35,188 nt of DNA from Caldifarciminota bacterium UBA3073 (GCA_002366725.1 DFBT01000083.1:3218-38405); one strand, 5' to 3'. Counted from the first letter of the stretch, positions 7,441 through 16,465 are shown. Translations and numbers: made by a program. Notes: a model not told the origin generated them from the sequence alone.

Positions 7441-7642
7441 TTGTTACCTATTGTGCAAAATCAAATATCAAAATGCAAAAATTAAAATGACATATCAAAT
7501 ATCAAAAATATTTTCAAGGAAAGAATCCCAAGTACCAGCGGGCTTGAGAACTAACCAAAATAAATTTTACATTTTAATATGTCCGTAGGGATCCCGTGGA
7601 TAACTTTGATATTTAATTTTTACATTTTACATTGATATAGTG
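7441..7642. repeat. convergent intergenic gap with inverted A/T-rich words
   Basis: Between larA and the M42 gene (converging) the sequence has TCAAATATCAAAATGCAAAA-type words on the left and their complement (TTTGATATTTAATTTTTACA) on the right, around a short unique centre with TGTCCGTAGGGAT (7580-7592). No convincing rho-independent terminator was found for either gene. Confidence 0.5.
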
Positions 7643-8716
7643 TCAGAATGGAATGAAATTAGTCTTTTTCTCTAACCTCCTGATAAATGCGGCGAGGAGT
7701 TTCGAGACATTTACGAAATCTTCAGTCGATACAAGTTCCACGGGCGTATGCATATACCTGTTTGGAATTGAAACCAGTCCCGTGGCAACGCCCTCTTTTG
7801 TGAGCTGTATCACATTTGCATCTGTCCCCGTGGCTTTTGAAATTGCCTCTACCTGGTAAGGTATCTTCTCTTTCTTCGCCGTTTCCACGAGCATGTCAAA
7901 GACCTTCGGATTTATATTCGGGCCCCTTGCAATGACGGGTCCTTTTCCAATTTTAATATCGCCAAATTTCGTCCTCTTGGTCTCCGACTTCAATGCGGGA
8001 TAATCCGAGGTAAAGGTTACATCTGTTGCTATACCAATATCGGGTGAGACCCTGAATGCGGATGTCTTCGCACCTCGCAAACCCACCTCTTCCTGCACAG
8101 TGGCAACCCCGTATACAGCCGCTTCGAGGTTGGATTTAGAAAGCAGTCTGAGCGTTTCGGCAACTACAAATGCCCCACTTTTATCATCAAATGCCCTTCC
8201 GACTACTCTGTCGCCTTTGAGTTCCTCAAATGAAACCGCGGGAACTGCGGGGTCTCCCACGGAGACCAACTTTTCCGCTTCTTTCTTCTCTTTTACGCCG
8301 ATATCAATGAAAAGGTCCTCAATTTTTTCTACTTTTTCCCTTGCCTCTTTTGTTAGCTGGTGTATGGGGTCTCTTCCAATAATTCCAGCGACCGTTCCAT
8401 GTTTCCCCTTTATCCAGATTCTCTCTCCGGGCATGATGTGGGTGTCTATTCCTCCAATGGTGGAAAAATACAAGAAACCATCCTTATCTATATACTTTAT
8501 CATATAACCTATCTCGTCAATGTGTCCCGCGAGCATAACCCTTGGTTTTCCTTTGGGATTTATTATTCCGATAGAGTTTCCATGAACATCACCTTCAACC
8601 TTGTCGGCAAAGTTAGCCACATAATCTTTCCATAACTTTGCGGCTTCTTCCTCGCATCCAGACGGGCTTATTGCGTCAATTAGCCCCCTCAGAAATTTCA
8701 GCGATTTCCCCTCCAT
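7643..8716 (-). CDS. M42 family metallopeptidase (aminopeptidase)
   Basis: The 357-residue enzyme is a cytoplasmic, usually tetrahedral, di-metal aminopeptidase that trims peptides. Expected metal ligands and catalytic residues are visible: H65 in AGHIDEIGYM, the bridging aspartate in FDDKSGAF, the glutamate pair in TVQEEVGLRGAKT, the aspartate in IATDVTFTSD and the last histidine in NRYMHTPVE. The start at 8716 is preferred over a longer frame to 8824 because the family begins at this point (LRGLIDAISPSGCEE), a GGGGG ribosome site precedes it, and a promoter lies between the two candidate starts. It is monocistronic and converges on larA. Some M42 members were once called endoglucanases; nothing here supports that. 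Confidence 0.92.
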   Translation of the reverse strand: MEGKSLKFLRGLIDAISPSGCEEEAAKLWKDYVANFADKVEGDVHGNSIGIINPKGKPRVMLAGHIDEIGYMIKYIDKDGFLYFSTIGGIDTHIMPGERIWIKGKHGTVAGIIGRDPIHQLTKEAREKVEKIEDLFIDIGVKEKKEAEKLVSVGDPAVPAVSFEELKGDRVVGRAFDDKSGAFVVAETLRLLSKSNLEAAVYGVATVQEEVGLRGAKTSAFRVSPDIGIATDVTFTSDYPALKSETKRTKFGDIKIGKGPVIARGPNINPKVFDMLVETAKKEKIPYQVEAISKATGTDANVIQLTKEGVATGLVSIPNRYMHTPVELVSTEDFVNVSKLLAAFIRRLEKKTNFIPF

Positions 8717-8762
8717 ATATCCCCCAGTGAAAGTAAACGGTAAAGAAATTAAAAGATGGTAT

Positions 8763-8791
8763 ATAATAACACAAATTTCAGAAAAAGTCAA
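8763..8791 (-). promoter_or_regulatory. promoter of the M42 peptidase
   Basis: On the minus strand: TTGACT (8786-8791), 17-bp spacer, TATTAT (8763-8768) preceded by TGTGT. The leader is about 40 bases. Its presence inside the longer reading frame shows that the frame's extension above 8716 is not coding. Confidence 0.75.
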
Positions 8792-8848
8792 GGAAAAATA
8801 GTTGCCAACGGTTCTGCTTCCCAAAAGTGGAGAAACACGAGAAAAAAC

Positions 8849-8877
8849 TTGACAAACGCCGAAAATGGGATTATAAT
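8849..8877 (+). promoter_or_regulatory. promoter of amrS, leaderless arrangement
   Basis: TTGACA (8849-8854), 17-bp spacer, TATAAT (8872-8877). The ATG at 8885 begins after only 7 bases (GTAAGCT), so the transcript should start at or next to the codon, without a ribosome-binding site. Confidence 0.85.
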
Positions 8878-8884
8878 GTAAGCT

Positions 8885-9874
8885 ATGAGGGAAGCCGAAT
8901 ACTATGAGAAGCTCGGTGATAAGCGGGTCAGATGTACACTCTGTCCCCTTCTTTGTATCATCCTTCCGGGAAGGTTAGGACAATGCAGGGCGAGGAAAAA
9001 TATAGATGGTAAACTGTACGCAATCAACTTTGGTGAGACTACATCGATTGCGATGGACACCATCGAGAAAAAGCCACTCTATCACTACCATCCAGGTAAA
9101 CTCATTCTCTCGATATGTCCCAACTCGTGTAATATGAAATGTCCCTGGTGCCAGAATGCAGAAATTTCCCAGGAGGAGTTCCCCACAAGATTTGTACCAC
9201 CCGAGGATATGGTGAGGATTGCACTGAAGAATGCATCATTTGGTATAGCATATACTTATACGGAGCCCCTTACCTGGTTCGAATACATAAAAGAGACCGG
9301 CGGACTCGCAAAGGAAAAGGGTCTTAAAAATGTCCTTGTTACCAATGGAATGATAAACGAAAAACCCCTTCTCGAGATTTTACCGTTGATCGGTGCACTC
9401 AATATCGATTTGAAATCTATGAACCCCGATGTGTACAAGCGCATAATTAAAGGAGACCTTAAAACAGTTTTAAATACTATAAGAATAACCAAGAAACACT
9501 GCCATGTGGAGGTTACGGACCTTCTCATACCCGATCTAAACGACTCTTCCGAGGAGATTGAGAAACTTGTCGATTTCGTTGAAGGCATTGGCGTAGATAC
9601 TCCACTGCATTTTTCACGTTACTTTCCACATTACAGGTGGACCGCGCCATCGACGCCGACCGAAACTATTATCAGAGCATATAATATAGCGAGAGAACGA
9701 CTTCACTATGTGTATGTGGGCAACATCCTGATAGAAGAAATATCGAACGATACATTTTGTCCCGAATGTGGCAATCTCCTTGTCGAAAGGTCATTTATGA
9801 CCGGAAAGGTGGTAGGTATCAAAGAGGGAAAATGTTCTAAATGTGGTAGAAAGGCAGATGTTGTAACCGACTAA
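8885..9874 (+). CDS. amrS: AmmeMemoRadiSam system radical SAM enzyme
   Basis: This 329-residue protein has an N-terminal cysteine pair (CTLCPLLC), the radical-SAM cluster motif CNMKCPWC at residues 82-89, the conserved GIAYTYTEPLTWFEYI segment, LKNVLVTNGMI and LNIDLKSMNPDVY, and a C-terminal zinc-ribbon CPECGN ... CSKCGR. This is the layout of COG1180/AmrS proteins, which normally work with AMMECR1 and Memo-like proteins in a poorly understood system. Neither partner is in the window. The relationship to pyruvate-formate-lyase activating enzymes is clear, but no glycyl-radical enzyme is adjacent. The ATG at 8885 follows a perfect promoter by 7 bases, so translation is probably leaderless. Confidence 0.9.
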   Translation: MREAEYYEKLGDKRVRCTLCPLLCIILPGRLGQCRARKNIDGKLYAINFGETTSIAMDTIEKKPLYHYHPGKLILSICPNSCNMKCPWCQNAEISQEEFPTRFVPPEDMVRIALKNASFGIAYTYTEPLTWFEYIKETGGLAKEKGLKNVLVTNGMINEKPLLEILPLIGALNIDLKSMNPDVYKRIIKGDLKTVLNTIRITKKHCHVEVTDLLIPDLNDSSEEIEKLVDFVEGIGVDTPLHFSRYFPHYRWTAPSTPTETIIRAYNIARERLHYVYVGNILIEEISNDTFCPECGNLLVERSFMTGKVVGIKEGKCSKCGRKADVVTD

Positions 9875-9967
9875 AAATGCAAATATTAAAATGCAAAATG
9901 AAAAATACTATTTGACTTTTAGACCTTTTATCAGACATTCGTAATTAGAAATTAGACATTTAGAACT
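9875..9967. repeat. A/T-rich low-complexity words before the large outer-membrane gene
   Basis: Words such as AAATGCAAATATTAAAATGC and AATTAGAAATTAGACATTTAGA fill the gap and run up to the next ATG. No promoter or ribosome site is evident, so the next gene may be read from the amrS promoter. Confidence 0.45.
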
Positions 9968-12931
9968 ATGGTTTTTACCCTTATTATCTTCCTTCTTCTG
10001 CCCCTCGAGAAGGATACGCTATTTGTGGGCAACGGTACATGGGGACCCTACCCGTTGTCCCCTTTTATAATTGAAAACTCCGTTGATGTCACTTTGAACG
10101 GCGATTCCGTGCCCTACTCACTCTCTCTTGACAGAGGTATTCTCTTCTTCAACCATCCCATAGCACAAGAAGATACCATCGGGTGCAGATATATGACACT
10201 TCCCTTTCATCTGAAGAATGAATACTTTATAAGGGCTGAAACGGAAGACACTGCGTGTGTCACAGATGTAAACGTCCCCCCCGAAGCATCGGGTAAACCG
10301 GCGATAAGGTTTGGAGGAGAAAAGAGATTCGGCATATCACTCGGTAGCCGCAAGGACTTCTCAATAGACCAGGCAACGAAACTCTCACTCGAAGGCCAGC
10401 TTTCAGAGAATGTGAGGATTGAGGGCGAGCTATCCGATGAGAATCTTCCAATACAACCCGAGGGTACTACACAGAACCTTCAAGACTTTGAAAGTGCATA
10501 TATAAAAGTGGGAGGAAAGAACTCTTCGCTTCTACTTGGAGATGTTGGCTTCTATTTCAATCCCACCCAAAGTTTTGAGAAACCAATAGAGAGAAAAGTT
10601 GAGGGAATAAACATGAAATTCAACGACGCGAAATATTCATTCAATGCAACGGCATCCCTTGCAAAGGGTGTACACAAGACGGCAAGGTTTGAGGGTAGAG
10701 AAGGGAAACAGGGTCCCTACATTCTATCAGATAAAAAAACTGTTGTAGCGGGTTCAGAGAGGGTTTATGTCGATGGCAGAGAACTTCAGAGGGGTAAGGA
10801 ATACCAAATGGATTATCCGTGTGGAGAACTTGAGTTTACGACTGTATTTCCAATATCGGGTGGAGAGGAGATTCTGGTGTACTTCGAGGAGGGAAACGCC
10901 GACTACAAAAGGGAGATATACGGGGTCGAGGCGGGTATGGCGGGAGGTCTTTCCATAAATGCGGGTGTGTTTAGAGAGACAGACGATGCGAGATCTCCCC
11001 TTACATTATCATTTTCAGAGGAGGATAAGAGGATTATTGCGTCCTCAGAAGATTCAGTCGTATGGCTCCCCGGTTCAAGACATGTGGGAGAAAATAAAGG
11101 CGACTATATAATGAGTGACTCTGTATTTGTCTATACTGGCTATAAGAGGGGAGACTGGGATGTAAGATTCACTGATGTTGGAGAGGGAGATTATGATTAT
11201 AATAACCTCATAGGAGGTTTTGAATATGTGGGTGAGGCAAAAGGAAGGTTTATCCCATTTGTTCGTGTACCACTTCCTTGTGCACATACGCTTTCGGTGG
11301 TGTCTCTTGACAGGAAGTTCGGCAGTTCCACAATCTCTGTGGAAGGCCTGATTTCAATAAATGACATAAATACTCTTCGCAAGGGGGATGAGAAATTGGG
11401 CAGCAGAGGCAATTTTTCTTATAAAAACAGTGGTGACATATATGAACTCGAGACATCGCTGTGGTCAAGTTCGAAGGAAGTTTACTATCCCGACAAGAGA
11501 GAAAGGTGGGGGAGAGGCTATGGTGTGGGATTTGGTTTTAACCCCAAAAATTGGTTCCTTCTTGGCGGATACATTGAGGGAGGAGATACCCACAAGGGTA
11601 ACCTAAATTTAAAAATAGGTACCGAAAAAACAGGCATTGAATACAATTGGAATAAGAGAATGCAATTCACCGAAAGGTATATGAGGGGTTACTACAGAAT
11701 CAAAGGCGCATTACCGTATGTATTCGTTGGCGATATCGAAAGGAACTTTATAAAATCGAGAAGATACGGTGCTGGCATAAAGAATGATAAACTGGGGTTC
11801 GAGATTGCGAATGAGGTGAGAGATACTCTCACCCTTTTATGGGAAACCTACGAAACGATAAAGAATGCAAAGATAGGATTCCATCCACCGGGATTTGATA
11901 TAAATCTCATATACAAACGTGGCAAGAAATGGGGAGAGGACATAAACCTCTTGCTCGGTAACCTGTCGGGATTCTTGAGTGGCAAGTATGCAAATTTACA
12001 TCTTGCATACGATCTCTCGCGAAAAGAGAAAACACTTTACGAGGAAATCTACTACGAAGTTGAAGAGAGAAGAGGTAGTTTTTCAAGGGATTCGCTCACC
12101 GGTAAATATTATCCCGACGAGTACGGCAATTACGAGAGGCGTTATATACCGCTCAGTTCTCCACAACTGGTAAATGAATTCTTTTTCCAGCACACAATAA
12201 ATCTTCTTCCGATGACGGGTTGTAAAATAACTATTGCCACAGTTAAGTCGGGTGAGGGAGATAAAATATCGTTCTGGCAGAGGCTCCCTGGAGTAAGCGA
12301 TAGAAATTCAGTGAACGCCCGTATTTCTTTAAAAGACGATTTCTTATCTTCGTCCTACTCCAAACGAGATGTGAGGGATGGAAGGACATTAGGCTCTTCC
12401 CAACAGAGGCAAACAGAGACAATAGAAATCCTTTTAAAGCCACGGTTTGGCAAAACCTGTCCCTCTATTGGATATTACACAGAAAACTCAGACGAATCAT
12501 ATATGGATGGTGAGGAGATATCAAAGGAGCAACTGAGGGAGGTCAGGGGGAAAATAAACTATCTCTGCTATGATATTAGTTTTTTTACAGCGCTCAGTCT
12601 GGGAGAACAGAAAGTTGAAGATTATCTGTATTCTCCATCAAATCCCGGAGTTAGGTTTCAGTTTTTTAAAGTGTCGCCTTCTTTCTTATACAGGGGGGAC
12701 AAAAGGGAAATCAACGCGGGTGTTGAGATAACTGACAGATGGGAACTCGAGGGTTTGTCATCAATGGCGTTGAAATCACTCTACCCACTCGGGGTAAGTT
12801 ATCTGTGCAGGTTCTCTCTCACCATTATGCCCGGTGGTAATGTGCATTACTGCTTAAATTATGAGGGCAAGAAGAGAAGAGAATATCCATTTGACCATAA
12901 TATAAAATTAGAGGCGAGGATGTTATTTTAG
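9968..12931 (+). CDS. large outer-membrane-type protein of unknown function
   Basis: I do not recognise a named family for this 987-residue protein. It begins with a short hydrophobic stretch (VFTLIIFLLLPL) that could be a signal peptide, although basic residues are lacking. Residues 110-185 carry SRKDFSIDQATKLSLEGQ, ENVRIEGELSDENLPIQPEGTTQNLQ and FESAYIKVGG. I recall similar motifs in large uncharacterised proteins of candidate phyla, but cannot check this. From about residue 330 onward it is rich in alternating polar/aromatic strands with tight turns, and it ends in Phe after a strand-like LEARMLF, consistent with a C-terminal beta-barrel in the outer membrane. No enzymatic motif was seen. 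A secretion, assembly or surface-display role would fit, but is inference. Confidence 0.75.
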   Translation: MVFTLIIFLLLPLEKDTLFVGNGTWGPYPLSPFIIENSVDVTLNGDSVPYSLSLDRGILFFNHPIAQEDTIGCRYMTLPFHLKNEYFIRAETEDTACVTDVNVPPEASGKPAIRFGGEKRFGISLGSRKDFSIDQATKLSLEGQLSENVRIEGELSDENLPIQPEGTTQNLQDFESAYIKVGGKNSSLLLGDVGFYFNPTQSFEKPIERKVEGINMKFNDAKYSFNATASLAKGVHKTARFEGREGKQGPYILSDKKTVVAGSERVYVDGRELQRGKEYQMDYPCGELEFTTVFPISGGEEILVYFEEGNADYKREIYGVEAGMAGGLSINAGVFRETDDARSPLTLSFSEEDKRIIASSEDSVVWLPGSRHVGENKGDYIMSDSVFVYTGYKRGDWDVRFTDVGEGDYDYNNLIGGFEYVGEAKGRFIPFVRVPLPCAHTLSVVSLDRKFGSSTISVEGLISINDINTLRKGDEKLGSRGNFSYKNSGDIYELETSLWSSSKEVYYPDKRERWGRGYGVGFGFNPKNWFLLGGYIEGGDTHKGNLNLKIGTEKTGIEYNWNKRMQFTERYMRGYYRIKGALPYVFVGDIERNFIKSRRYGAGIKNDKLGFEIANEVRDTLTLLWETYETIKNAKIGFHPPGFDINLIYKRGKKWGEDINLLLGNLSGFLSGKYANLHLAYDLSRKEKTLYEEIYYEVEERRGSFSRDSLTGKYYPDEYGNYERRYIPLSSPQLVNEFFFQHTINLLPMTGCKITIATVKSGEGDKISFWQRLPGVSDRNSVNARISLKDDFLSSSYSKRDVRDGRTLGSSQQRQTETIEILLKPRFGKTCPSIGYYTENSDESYMDGEEISKEQLREVRGKINYLCYDISFFTALSLGEQKVEDYLYSPSNPGVRFQFFKVSPSFLYRGDKREINAGVEITDRWELEGLSSMALKSLYPLGVSYLCRFSLTIMPGGNVHYCLNYEGKKRREYPFDHNIKLEARMLF

Positions 12932-13300
12932 GAAATTTGCATTTTTTGGACGCAGATTCACGCCGATTTATACTGATGTAAATTACCTAATACTTAATAA
13001 CTTATTACCCCCTTAATTTATGTCTTATGTACTTTTTTTAACCTTGATTTAATTTATTTTTCTTTCTGTGTCAATCCGTGGAATCTGTGGCTTTTTGACT
13101 TGTCTTTTGGAGATGTTCGTATCAAAACTTTGCACAGAAGTCGCCAAGAAGGTAGTGAAACAGTCACCATACGAATCTTTATGCCGATTTTTTGGTTTAA
13201 ACCCCATTATGGGCCTGAAAATGCAAAATCGAGGCTTAAGTTGGCTCAAGAATCCAAAAACTCAAAAACTCAATGACTTAATGACTTAATAACTTAAAAA
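12932..13300. other. intergenic region without a supported gene
   Basis: The 369 bases begin with CGCAGATTCACGCCGATTT-type words, then TACTTAATAACTTATTA, a T-rich tract, and the inverted counterpart TCAATCCGTGGAATCTGTGG (13072-13091). A 150-base stretch of ordinary composition (about 13095-13245) follows and could be a decayed gene, but neither strand yields a recognisable protein. It ends in TGACTTAATGACTTAATAACTTAA repeats that abut the epimerase ATG, leaving no clear ribosome site. Confidence 0.55.
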
Positions 13301-14263
13301 ATGACAATTTTAGTTACGGGTGGTGCGGGATTTATAGGGTCACATCTGTGTGACAGACTCCTTGAAATGGGGGAGAGGGTGTTATGTCTCGATAACTTTA
13401 ATGATTACTATGATCCCAAACTTAAAGAAGCGAATATAAGAGAGGCGAAGGAGAATCCCAGCTTTAATCTCGTCCGTGGAGACATACTGGATAGAGAATT
13501 GGTCGAGGAAATATTTTCAAATTACAGAATAGAGAAGGTTGCACACCTTGCGGCAATTGCGGGCGTTCGTCCATCCATCCTCTCACCACAAAGGTATATC
13601 GACACCGATGTTAAAGGAACGGTGAACTTACTTGAAGTTTCGAGAAGATATAATATAAAGAACTTTATATTCGGTTCTTCGTCTTCTGTATACGGTATAA
13701 AAGAGAAAATCACTTTCAATGAGGAAAACCCCACTGATCGACAGATTTCTCCGTACGCCGCCGCCAAAAAATCTGCAGAACTCTTCTGCCGGGTATACCA
13801 CCATCTGTACGAAATGCCCATAACAATTCTGAGATTTTTCACAGTTTACGGACCGAGACAAAGACCGGATATGGCGATAAGAAAATTTACCGAACTTATG
13901 ATGAACGGAAAACCCATCCAGATTTTTGGAGATGGTACCTCAAAAAGAGATTACACATACATAGGTGATATAATAGATGGTGTGTTCAATGCACTACAGA
14001 GGAAGTTTGATTTCGAAATAATCAATCTCGGTGATTCGAAGATTATTGAACTCAAGGAACTTGTGGCAATCATATCTGAAGAATTGGGGATTGAACCGAA
14101 GGTGGAACAATTACCACCGCAACCTGGTGATGTGCCAATCACTTATGCAGATATAGGCAAGGCAAAAAAGCTCCTTGACTATAAGCCGAAGGTCTATATA
14201 CGAGAGGGGATTAGAAGATTTATTGAATGGGAAAGATCTAATTTGAAGGATAAGCAATGTTGA
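13301..14263 (+). CDS. NAD-dependent sugar-nucleotide epimerase/dehydratase (UDP-glucuronate 4-epimerase-like)
   Basis: The 320-residue extended SDR protein has the NAD-binding TGGAGFIG loop at residues 6-13, the aspartate of CLDNFNDYY near residue 31, the serine-rich FGSSSSVYG and the catalytic Y152-AAA-K156. LRFFTVYGPRQRPDMAI and FGDGTSKRDYTYIGDI are characteristic of nucleotide-sugar epimerases such as UDP-glucuronate and UDP-glucose 4-epimerases, which act in the cytoplasm to supply cell-surface polysaccharides. The substrate cannot be fixed from sequence alone. Its last 7 bases overlap the start of the small secreted protein gene, so the two are translationally coupled. The start is the ATG at 13301, directly before the Rossmann strand. 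Confidence 0.9.
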   Translation: MTILVTGGAGFIGSHLCDRLLEMGERVLCLDNFNDYYDPKLKEANIREAKENPSFNLVRGDILDRELVEEIFSNYRIEKVAHLAAIAGVRPSILSPQRYIDTDVKGTVNLLEVSRRYNIKNFIFGSSSSVYGIKEKITFNEENPTDRQISPYAAAKKSAELFCRVYHHLYEMPITILRFFTVYGPRQRPDMAIRKFTELMMNGKPIQIFGDGTSKRDYTYIGDIIDGVFNALQRKFDFEIINLGDSKIIELKELVAIISEELGIEPKVEQLPPQPGDVPITYADIGKAKKLLDYKPKVYIREGIRRFIEWERSNLKDKQC

Positions 14264-14763
14264 AAAAAAAATTTCTTTTAACCCTGATAATTCTGATTTT
14301 TGTCTTGACTCCTGAAGACACTCCCGCAGTTTTCCTTTTCAAGAACAAAGTAGAAGTGTATCCTTCAATTTATACTGGAGGGATGGGTTTGCTGCTCTTT
14401 ATTATCTTTGTTGGTGGTTATTATTATGGCACAGAGCTCACATTATTGCCTTTTGAGAGACTCGGGTTTTCTGGCTACTATCAGAAAGAAGAACTTATTG
14501 GATTTCCCTTGATAGGAGGGGAAAGTCAGGATGTATCAAGAGGAGCCCTCGAAAAAATTGGCGGAAGGATTTATTTCTCTCACGGAGGACTCAAAGGTAA
14601 ATATAGACTTTTTACAGGGGTGGGAATTTGCAAAATACAAGACTGCATTTTGGGTGATGCAGCGTGCAACCTTTACCTAAAATTTGGGACGGTAAAAGCC
14701 AGGTTAGGAATAGTGCTCACATTTCCAGGTTTTGTAGGAATGGATGTAGGGCTATCTCTTTAA
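14257..14763 (+). CDS. small secreted or outer-membrane protein, unknown
   Basis: I do not recognise this 168-residue protein. It begins with MLKKKFLLTLIILIFVL, a convincing signal peptide with a basic start and hydrophobic core, followed by short beta-prone segments rich in Gly and aromatic residues (GGYYYGTELTLLPFERLGF, GGRIYFSHGGLKGKYRLFTG, KARLGIVLTF). This pattern suggests a small beta-barrel or periplasmic protein. A second hydrophobic segment (GMGLLLFIIFVGG) near residue 42 could be a membrane strand or helix. It overlaps the epimerase gene by 7 bases, so both are probably one transcript; a link to surface polysaccharide is possible but unsupported. Confidence 0.75.
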   Translation: MLKKKFLLTLIILIFVLTPEDTPAVFLFKNKVEVYPSIYTGGMGLLLFIIFVGGYYYGTELTLLPFERLGFSGYYQKEELIGFPLIGGESQDVSRGALEKIGGRIYFSHGGLKGKYRLFTGVGICKIQDCILGDAACNLYLKFGTVKARLGIVLTFPGFVGMDVGLSL

Positions 14764-14786
14764 CTTAGTTCACAGTATCTAACGCT

Positions 14787-15044
14787 TAAATAAAGTATTA
14801 CAAGTGCGAAATTTTAGCAATTTATATTGTAAGTCCCAACTATTATTATACTTATATCATTTTAGTTAAAGTAATTATTGACTAAAAGAGTGACTATGGA
14901 TGATGCAAAATCAACTAAATATAGTATTACAAGTGCGAGATTTTAGTAACTTATATTTTAAGGCTCAGTTTTTATTATACTTATAGCATTTTAGCTAAAG
15001 TAATTATTGACTAAAAGAGTGACTATGGATAATGCAAAATCAAC
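14787..15044 (+). repeat. 129-bp tandem duplication covering the leader and first codons of the macro-domain gene
   Basis: Two adjacent units, 14787-14915 and 14916-15044, differ at about 13 positions by eye. Each contains GTATTACAAGTGCGA, a T-rich stretch with TTATTATACTTATA, CTAAAAGAGTGACT and an ATG followed by the codons for M-D-(D/N)-A-K-S-T. Unit 1 therefore carries a decoy start at 14896 that reads 16 codons into unit 2 and stops at TAG. Unit 2 leads into the real gene. Mismatches cluster in the upstream half; the 45 bases up to the ATG differ at no more than one or two positions. Confidence 0.92.
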
Positions 15045-15534
15045 AATAGAGATTGTTCTGGGTGACATTGCCGAGCAGGATACCGATGCGGTCATAAATG
15101 CTGCCAACAAAGCTCTCGCGCCAGGTGGGGGAGTGGCGGGGGCGATACATAGAAGGGCAGGACCCGAGCTATGGCATGAGTGCAGATCATTGGGAGGATG
15201 TGAGACCGGAGAAGCGAAGATTACTTCGGGTTATAATCTTCCCGCAAGATATGTGATCCACACGGTTGGGCCCGTATACTGTGGTTTGGCAAATGATCCC
15301 AAACTTCTCGCAATGTGTTACAAAAACAGTATTAAACTCGCACACGAAAAAGGGCTTGAGAGCATATCATTTCCCTCCATATCTACGGGCGCATTTGGAT
15401 ATCCGGTTGAAGAAGCCGCCGAGGTTGCCGTGAGAGCGGTAAAAGAGGCATTAAAGCAATACCCGGTAAAATTAGTGAGATTTGTGCTGTACGATAAAAG
15501 GACATACGAGGCGTACAAGAACCTGGTAGATTGA
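15025..15534 (+). CDS. macro domain protein (ADP-ribose / O-acetyl-ADP-ribose hydrolase type)
   Basis: The 169-residue protein is a single macro domain. Conserved ligand-binding parts are GDIAEQDTDAVINAANKAL, the GGGVAGAIHRRAG loop, VIHTVGPVY and the FPSISTGAFGYP loop. Members close to YmdB/MacroD hydrolyse O-acetyl-ADP-ribose or remove mono-ADP-ribose from proteins in the cytoplasm. The start at 15025 matches the end of the duplicated leader; an in-frame TTG at 15007 is less likely because the same ATG context (AAGAGTGACTATG) is conserved in both duplicated units. It stands alone, with no toxin or sirtuin partner nearby. Nothing after the stop looks like a strong terminator. Confidence 0.92.
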   Translation: MDNAKSTIEIVLGDIAEQDTDAVINAANKALAPGGGVAGAIHRRAGPELWHECRSLGGCETGEAKITSGYNLPARYVIHTVGPVYCGLANDPKLLAMCYKNSIKLAHEKGLESISFPSISTGAFGYPVEEAAEVAVRAVKEALKQYPVKLVRFVLYDKRTYEAYKNLVD

Positions 15535-16149
15535 AGATTGAAGAAAGAATCCCCCACCCAGCCTAAAATAGGGGAGACCATCTCCCAATTGATCCATGCA
15601 TATTCTTATTTTTCTTATTAGTTTACATAATATATATTATCAGACATTGGAATAATTGTGGGTACCTGTGAATTTAGATAGGATTCCCGGGATAAAAGAC
15701 GCCAAATTTTTTAAACAGGGATTCTAATAGACCGGAAGAGATCTTTTTTTGGTTTTCTTATTTTTTGTCTTCTCATCTAAAAAAGAATAATTCTTGACAG
15801 GATTTACCCCGTAAGCTTACTTCGTTCGCACGGGGCAGGCAGGATAGACAGGATGACCGGCAACCTCTTTTTGTCATTGTTAGGTTGCGGAGCCTGTTCC
15901 GAGCACATACACTTCGTTCAGAGTAAACTCCGCGAGGAATCTCCGGGTTTGCTTCAGCTTTGCCTCGCAACCGCTTTGCTCCTCGCAATGACATTTTTAT
16001 TCCGTCTAATGAAATAAATTACCATTAAAAGGTTAGATTTTGCGTTTTCGGGCTCATAGCGAGGCGGAAAAGAATAATCAAGTATCAAAATATATTGAAT
16101 GGTTATTACGAGTCATTTTCGCTTATCTCTGCACAAGTTATTCACCACC

Positions 16150-16248
16150 GAATCTTACCACGCCTGCCTGCCGGTAGGCAGGGAATCTTACCACGCTTGC
16201 CTGCCGGTAGGCAGGGAATCTTACCACGCTTGCCTGCCGGTAGGCAGG
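16150..16248. repeat. three 33-bp tandem units, each with the 20-bp palindrome
   Basis: Units start at 16150, 16183 and 16216, each GAATCTTACCACG followed by CCTGCCTGCCGGTAGGCAGG or a one-base variant (CTTGCC...). Unit 1 differs from units 2 and 3 by one base. Tandem amplification of a dispersed palindrome suggests slippage or repeated insertion. There is no spacer diversity, so it is not a CRISPR. Confidence 0.9.
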
Positions 16249-16436
16249 GAACCTCACGGAACTACACAGAGGTTTTTATTAAAGAATTCACTAAGTGGTT
16301 AGATGTGCTTATCCAAAGATCGCTGCCTCTCCCCCACTTCTTGACCAAATTTCTTCACAGAGACATAGTTCAAATTCCTTAAAAATAGATTTTATTAAGA
16401 AAATTAATATTTTTATTAAGATTTTTAATTTTTTTC

Positions 16437-16465
16437 TTGACAAAATGAATTTTTTGTGTTATAAT
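16437..16465 (+). promoter_or_regulatory. promoter of the DUF2089-DUF4097-SHOCT genes, near-leaderless
   Basis: TTGACA (16437-16442), 17-bp spacer, TATAAT (16460-16465) preceded by TGTGT. The ATG at 16475 lies 9 bases after the -10. The longer reading frame from 16295 runs through the promoter and the upstream repeats and is not coding there. Confidence 0.85.

Noticed and set aside
13049..13289. Overlapping 66- and 73-residue frames in the gap before the epimerase
   Set aside because: No recognisable domain, starts in repeat words, and no promoter or ribosome site.
15007..15024. TTG start adding six residues to the macro-domain protein
   Set aside because: The ATG at 15025 and its AAGAG context are conserved in both duplicated units and match the domain start.
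16150..16248. CRISPR-like array
   Set aside because: The units are contiguous tandem copies with no unique spacers, and no cas genes are present.
16095..16382. 95-residue frame with a threefold PRLPAGRQGIL repeat
   Set aside because: It is a translation of the 33-bp tandem DNA repeat containing the dispersed palindrome.
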